Source: Streptomyces alboflavus | GTDB lineage: Bacteria; Actinomycetota; Actinomycetes; Streptomycetales; Streptomycetaceae | Assembly (NCBI RefSeq): GCF_000716675.1 | Contig: NZ_JNXT01000010.1 | Coordinates: 62,001 to 126,000 of the forward strand | DNA length: 64,000 nt | Reading direction: 5' to 3' | Shown here: positions 62,566 to 64,000 of the stretch, piece by piece | Numbering within the stretch: position 1 is the first letter of the stretch | Layout of the letters: every line of letters begins with the position of its first letter | Translations under genes and position numbers: made by a program | The notes under the pieces: model-generated | Told to the model about the DNA's origin: nothing | Database searches by the model: none | Seen by the model: only the letters and a program-made list of their open reading frames with translations

Positions 62566-64000
62566 GACGTCACCTCCGTGGCCTCGGCGGGGGCCACCGA
62601 TGCGGCCGGGCCGACGCGGACCAGATCGCCCGGACGGGCGCCGGTGTCAGAAGTGACGCCTCCCCCGGTCGAGTTCAGCGGGAGCCAGACCACCCGGTCG
62701 GGCATCTGGGTGACAAGGAGCGGCAGCGTGGTCGTACCCGCGGGACCGGTGACGGTGAGCGTGTCGCCGCCCTTGACGCCGACCTCGGCCGCTGTGGCCG
62801 CCGAGAGCCGGGCCACCGCGGCGTGCCGCGTCCCGGCGAGCGCGTCGTCGCCCTCCTGGAGGCGGCCCTGGTCGAGCAGCAGCCGGTGACCGGCGAGCAC
62901 GGCCTCACCGGCGGCCGGCCGGGGCGGCTGGGCGCCGGTCTCCAACGGCTCGGTGGCGTGCGGCCCGTCCCAGCCGCCGAGCCGGTCCAGCTCGCGCCGG
63001 ATCGTCAGCAGGTCGGGCAGGCCCAGGTGGATGTCGCCCGCGTCGGCCAGCATGTGCAGGACACGGGCGTCCGCCGGGGACGACGTGCGGGTCATCTGGT
63101 CCGGCTTCAGCGCTGCCTCGAAAAGCCGGGCCCTGCCCTCCCAGTTGAGGAACGTGCCCGGCTTCTCGGCGACGGCGGCCACCGGAAGGACCACGTCGGC
63201 CCGTTCCGTCACCTCGCTCGGGCGCAGCTCCAGGGAGACCAGGAAGCCGACCTCGTCGAGGGCGGCACGCGCGCGTGCCGGGTCGGGCAGGTCGGCGACG
63301 TCCACGCCCGCGACGAGCAGCGCGCCCAGTTCGCCGGTCGCGGCGGCCTCGATGATCTGGCCGGTGTCCCGGCCGTAGCGGTGCGGGAGTTCGGCGACGC
63401 CCCAGGCACCGGCGACCTCGTCCCGCGCGCGCGGGTCGGTGGCCGGGCGGCCGCCCGGGAGCAGCGACGGCACGGCGCCCGCCTCGATCGCCCCGCGCTC
63501 GCCCGCGCGGCGCGGAATCCACACCAGCTGGGCACCGGTCGCGGACGCGGCCCGCACGGCGGCGGTGAGCCCGCCCCGTACCGCCGCGAGCCGCTCCCCG
63601 ACCACGATCACGGCGCCTTCGGAGCGCAGCGCCTCGGCGGCCTTCGCGCCGTCGTCCGCGAGCCCCACGCCCGCGGCGAGCGCGTCCAGCCACTCGGTCT
63701 CGGTGCCGGGCGCGGCCGGAAGGAGCGTGCCACCGGCCTTCTCCAGGCCGCGGGTGGAGTACGTGGCGAGCGAGAAGGTGCGCTGGCCGTGCTTGCGCCA
63801 GGCCTTGCGCAGCCGCAGGAAGACGCCGGGCGCCTCCTCCTCGGACTCCATCCCGACGAGCAGCACCGCCGGGGCCTTCTCCAGCGTGCTGTACGTGACG
63901 CCGGTGCCGTCGAGGTCCCGGCCGCGCCCGGCGACGCGCGCCGCGAGGAAGTCGGCCTCCTCACTGCTGTGCACCCGCGCGCGGAAGTCGATGTCGTTCG
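62562..64000 (-). CDS. nuoG: Complex I subunit G, main operon, C-terminal part (5' end outside window)
   Basis: The window ends inside this gene; 479 codons are present. The first visible residues, NDIDFRARVHSSEEADFLA, lie in the molybdopterin-oxidoreductase-like domain that NuoG shares with formate dehydrogenase, and the end (about the last 120 residues, LSAATAAEVGVKGGDTLTVT) is the molydopterin dinucleotide-binding-like domain. The N-terminal ferredoxin and cluster-binding domains are off the edge. It carries electrons from NuoEF to NuoI. The second nuo set has no counterpart. Confidence 0.93.
   Translation of the reverse strand, partial: NDIDFRARVHSSEEADFLAARVAGRGRDLDGTGVTYSTLEKAPAVLLVGMESEEEAPGVFLRLRKAWRKHGQRTFSLATYSTRGLEKAGGTLLPAAPGTETEWLDALAAGVGLADDGAKAAEALRSEGAVIVVGERLAAVRGGLTAAVRAASATGAQLVWIPRRAGERGAIEAGAVPSLLPGGRPATDPRARDEVAGAWGVAELPHRYGRDTGQIIEAAATGELGALLVAGVDVADLPDPARARAALDEVGFLVSLELRPSEVTERADVVLPVAAVAEKPGTFLNWEGRARLFEAALKPDQMTRTSSPADARVLHMLADAGDIHLGLPDLLTIRRELDRLGGWDGPHATEPLETGAQPPRPAAGEAVLAGHRLLLDQGRLQEGDDALAGTRHAAVARLSAATAAEVGVKGGDTLTVTGPAGTTTLPLLVTQMPDRVVWLPLNSTGGGVTSDTGARPGDLVRVGPAASVAPAEATEVTS

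Overview
The window is high-GC actinobacterial DNA, almost certainly Streptomyces. The signs are strong G/C bias at third codon positions, many GTG starts, ATGA/GTGA/TGATG start-stop overlaps, a close match to the Streptomyces griseus secreted aminopeptidase, and a gene order (nuo operon, recQ, polyprenyl synthase, 2-oxoacid:ferredoxin oxidoreductase, two sensor kinases and a regulator, second nuo set, htpX) that I recall from S. coelicolor around SCO4562-SCO4609. The window runs opposite to that numbering. I saw no rRNA, tRNA, CRISPR array or intact insertion sequence.

Left edge (1-4.1 kb): a likely sdp-type locus. A truncated gene is followed by SdpA-like and SdpB-like genes, the family that matures the B. 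subtilis SDP killing peptide. Facing them is a three-gene GntR / PH-like membrane protein / DUF1648 operon. DUF1648 is also the N-terminal domain of the SDP immunity protein SdpI. A small lipoprotein and a decayed stretch follow.

4.1-22.5 kb: htpX, then a ten-gene second complex I operon (nuoA2, B2, C2, H2, I2, J2, K2, L2, M2, N2) on the minus strand without nuoD, E, F or G. It is followed by two paralogous NarL-type sensor kinases, one response regulator and korAB (2-oxoacid:ferredoxin oxidoreductase). The missing NADH-input module beside a ferredoxin-reducing enzyme suggests a ferredoxin- or F420-type input to menaquinone.

22.5-33.6 kb: small regulator/enzyme pairs for redox, electrophile or drug stress: HxlR/quinone reductase, RarD transporter, NmrA reductase/AraC, MFS pump/HxlR, CGNR regulator/VOC protein, cupin/GlxA-type regulator, GNAT, and an F420-type oxidoreductase. 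Several divergent gaps carry palindromes. 33.7-43.1 kb: a polytopic membrane protein, the secreted aminopeptidase, an FMN reductase under a striking 43-bp palindrome, an ABC exporter beside a LolA-like protein, a CHRD/DUF3455 secreted protein and a polyprenyl diphosphate synthase (probably menaquinone side chain).

43.1-54.1 kb: HAD phosphatase, two long repeat-rich gaps, questin-oxidase-like gene/MarR, a truncated protease-like gene, an ATP-grasp plus FAD oxidoreductase pair, fumarylacetoacetase and RecQ. 54.1-64 kb: the distal part of the main nuo operon (nuoG partial, H, I, J, K, L, M, N), ending at a strong hairpin. Gene ends and starts are supported by ribosome binding sites where stated; product names rest on motif recognition, not on searches.
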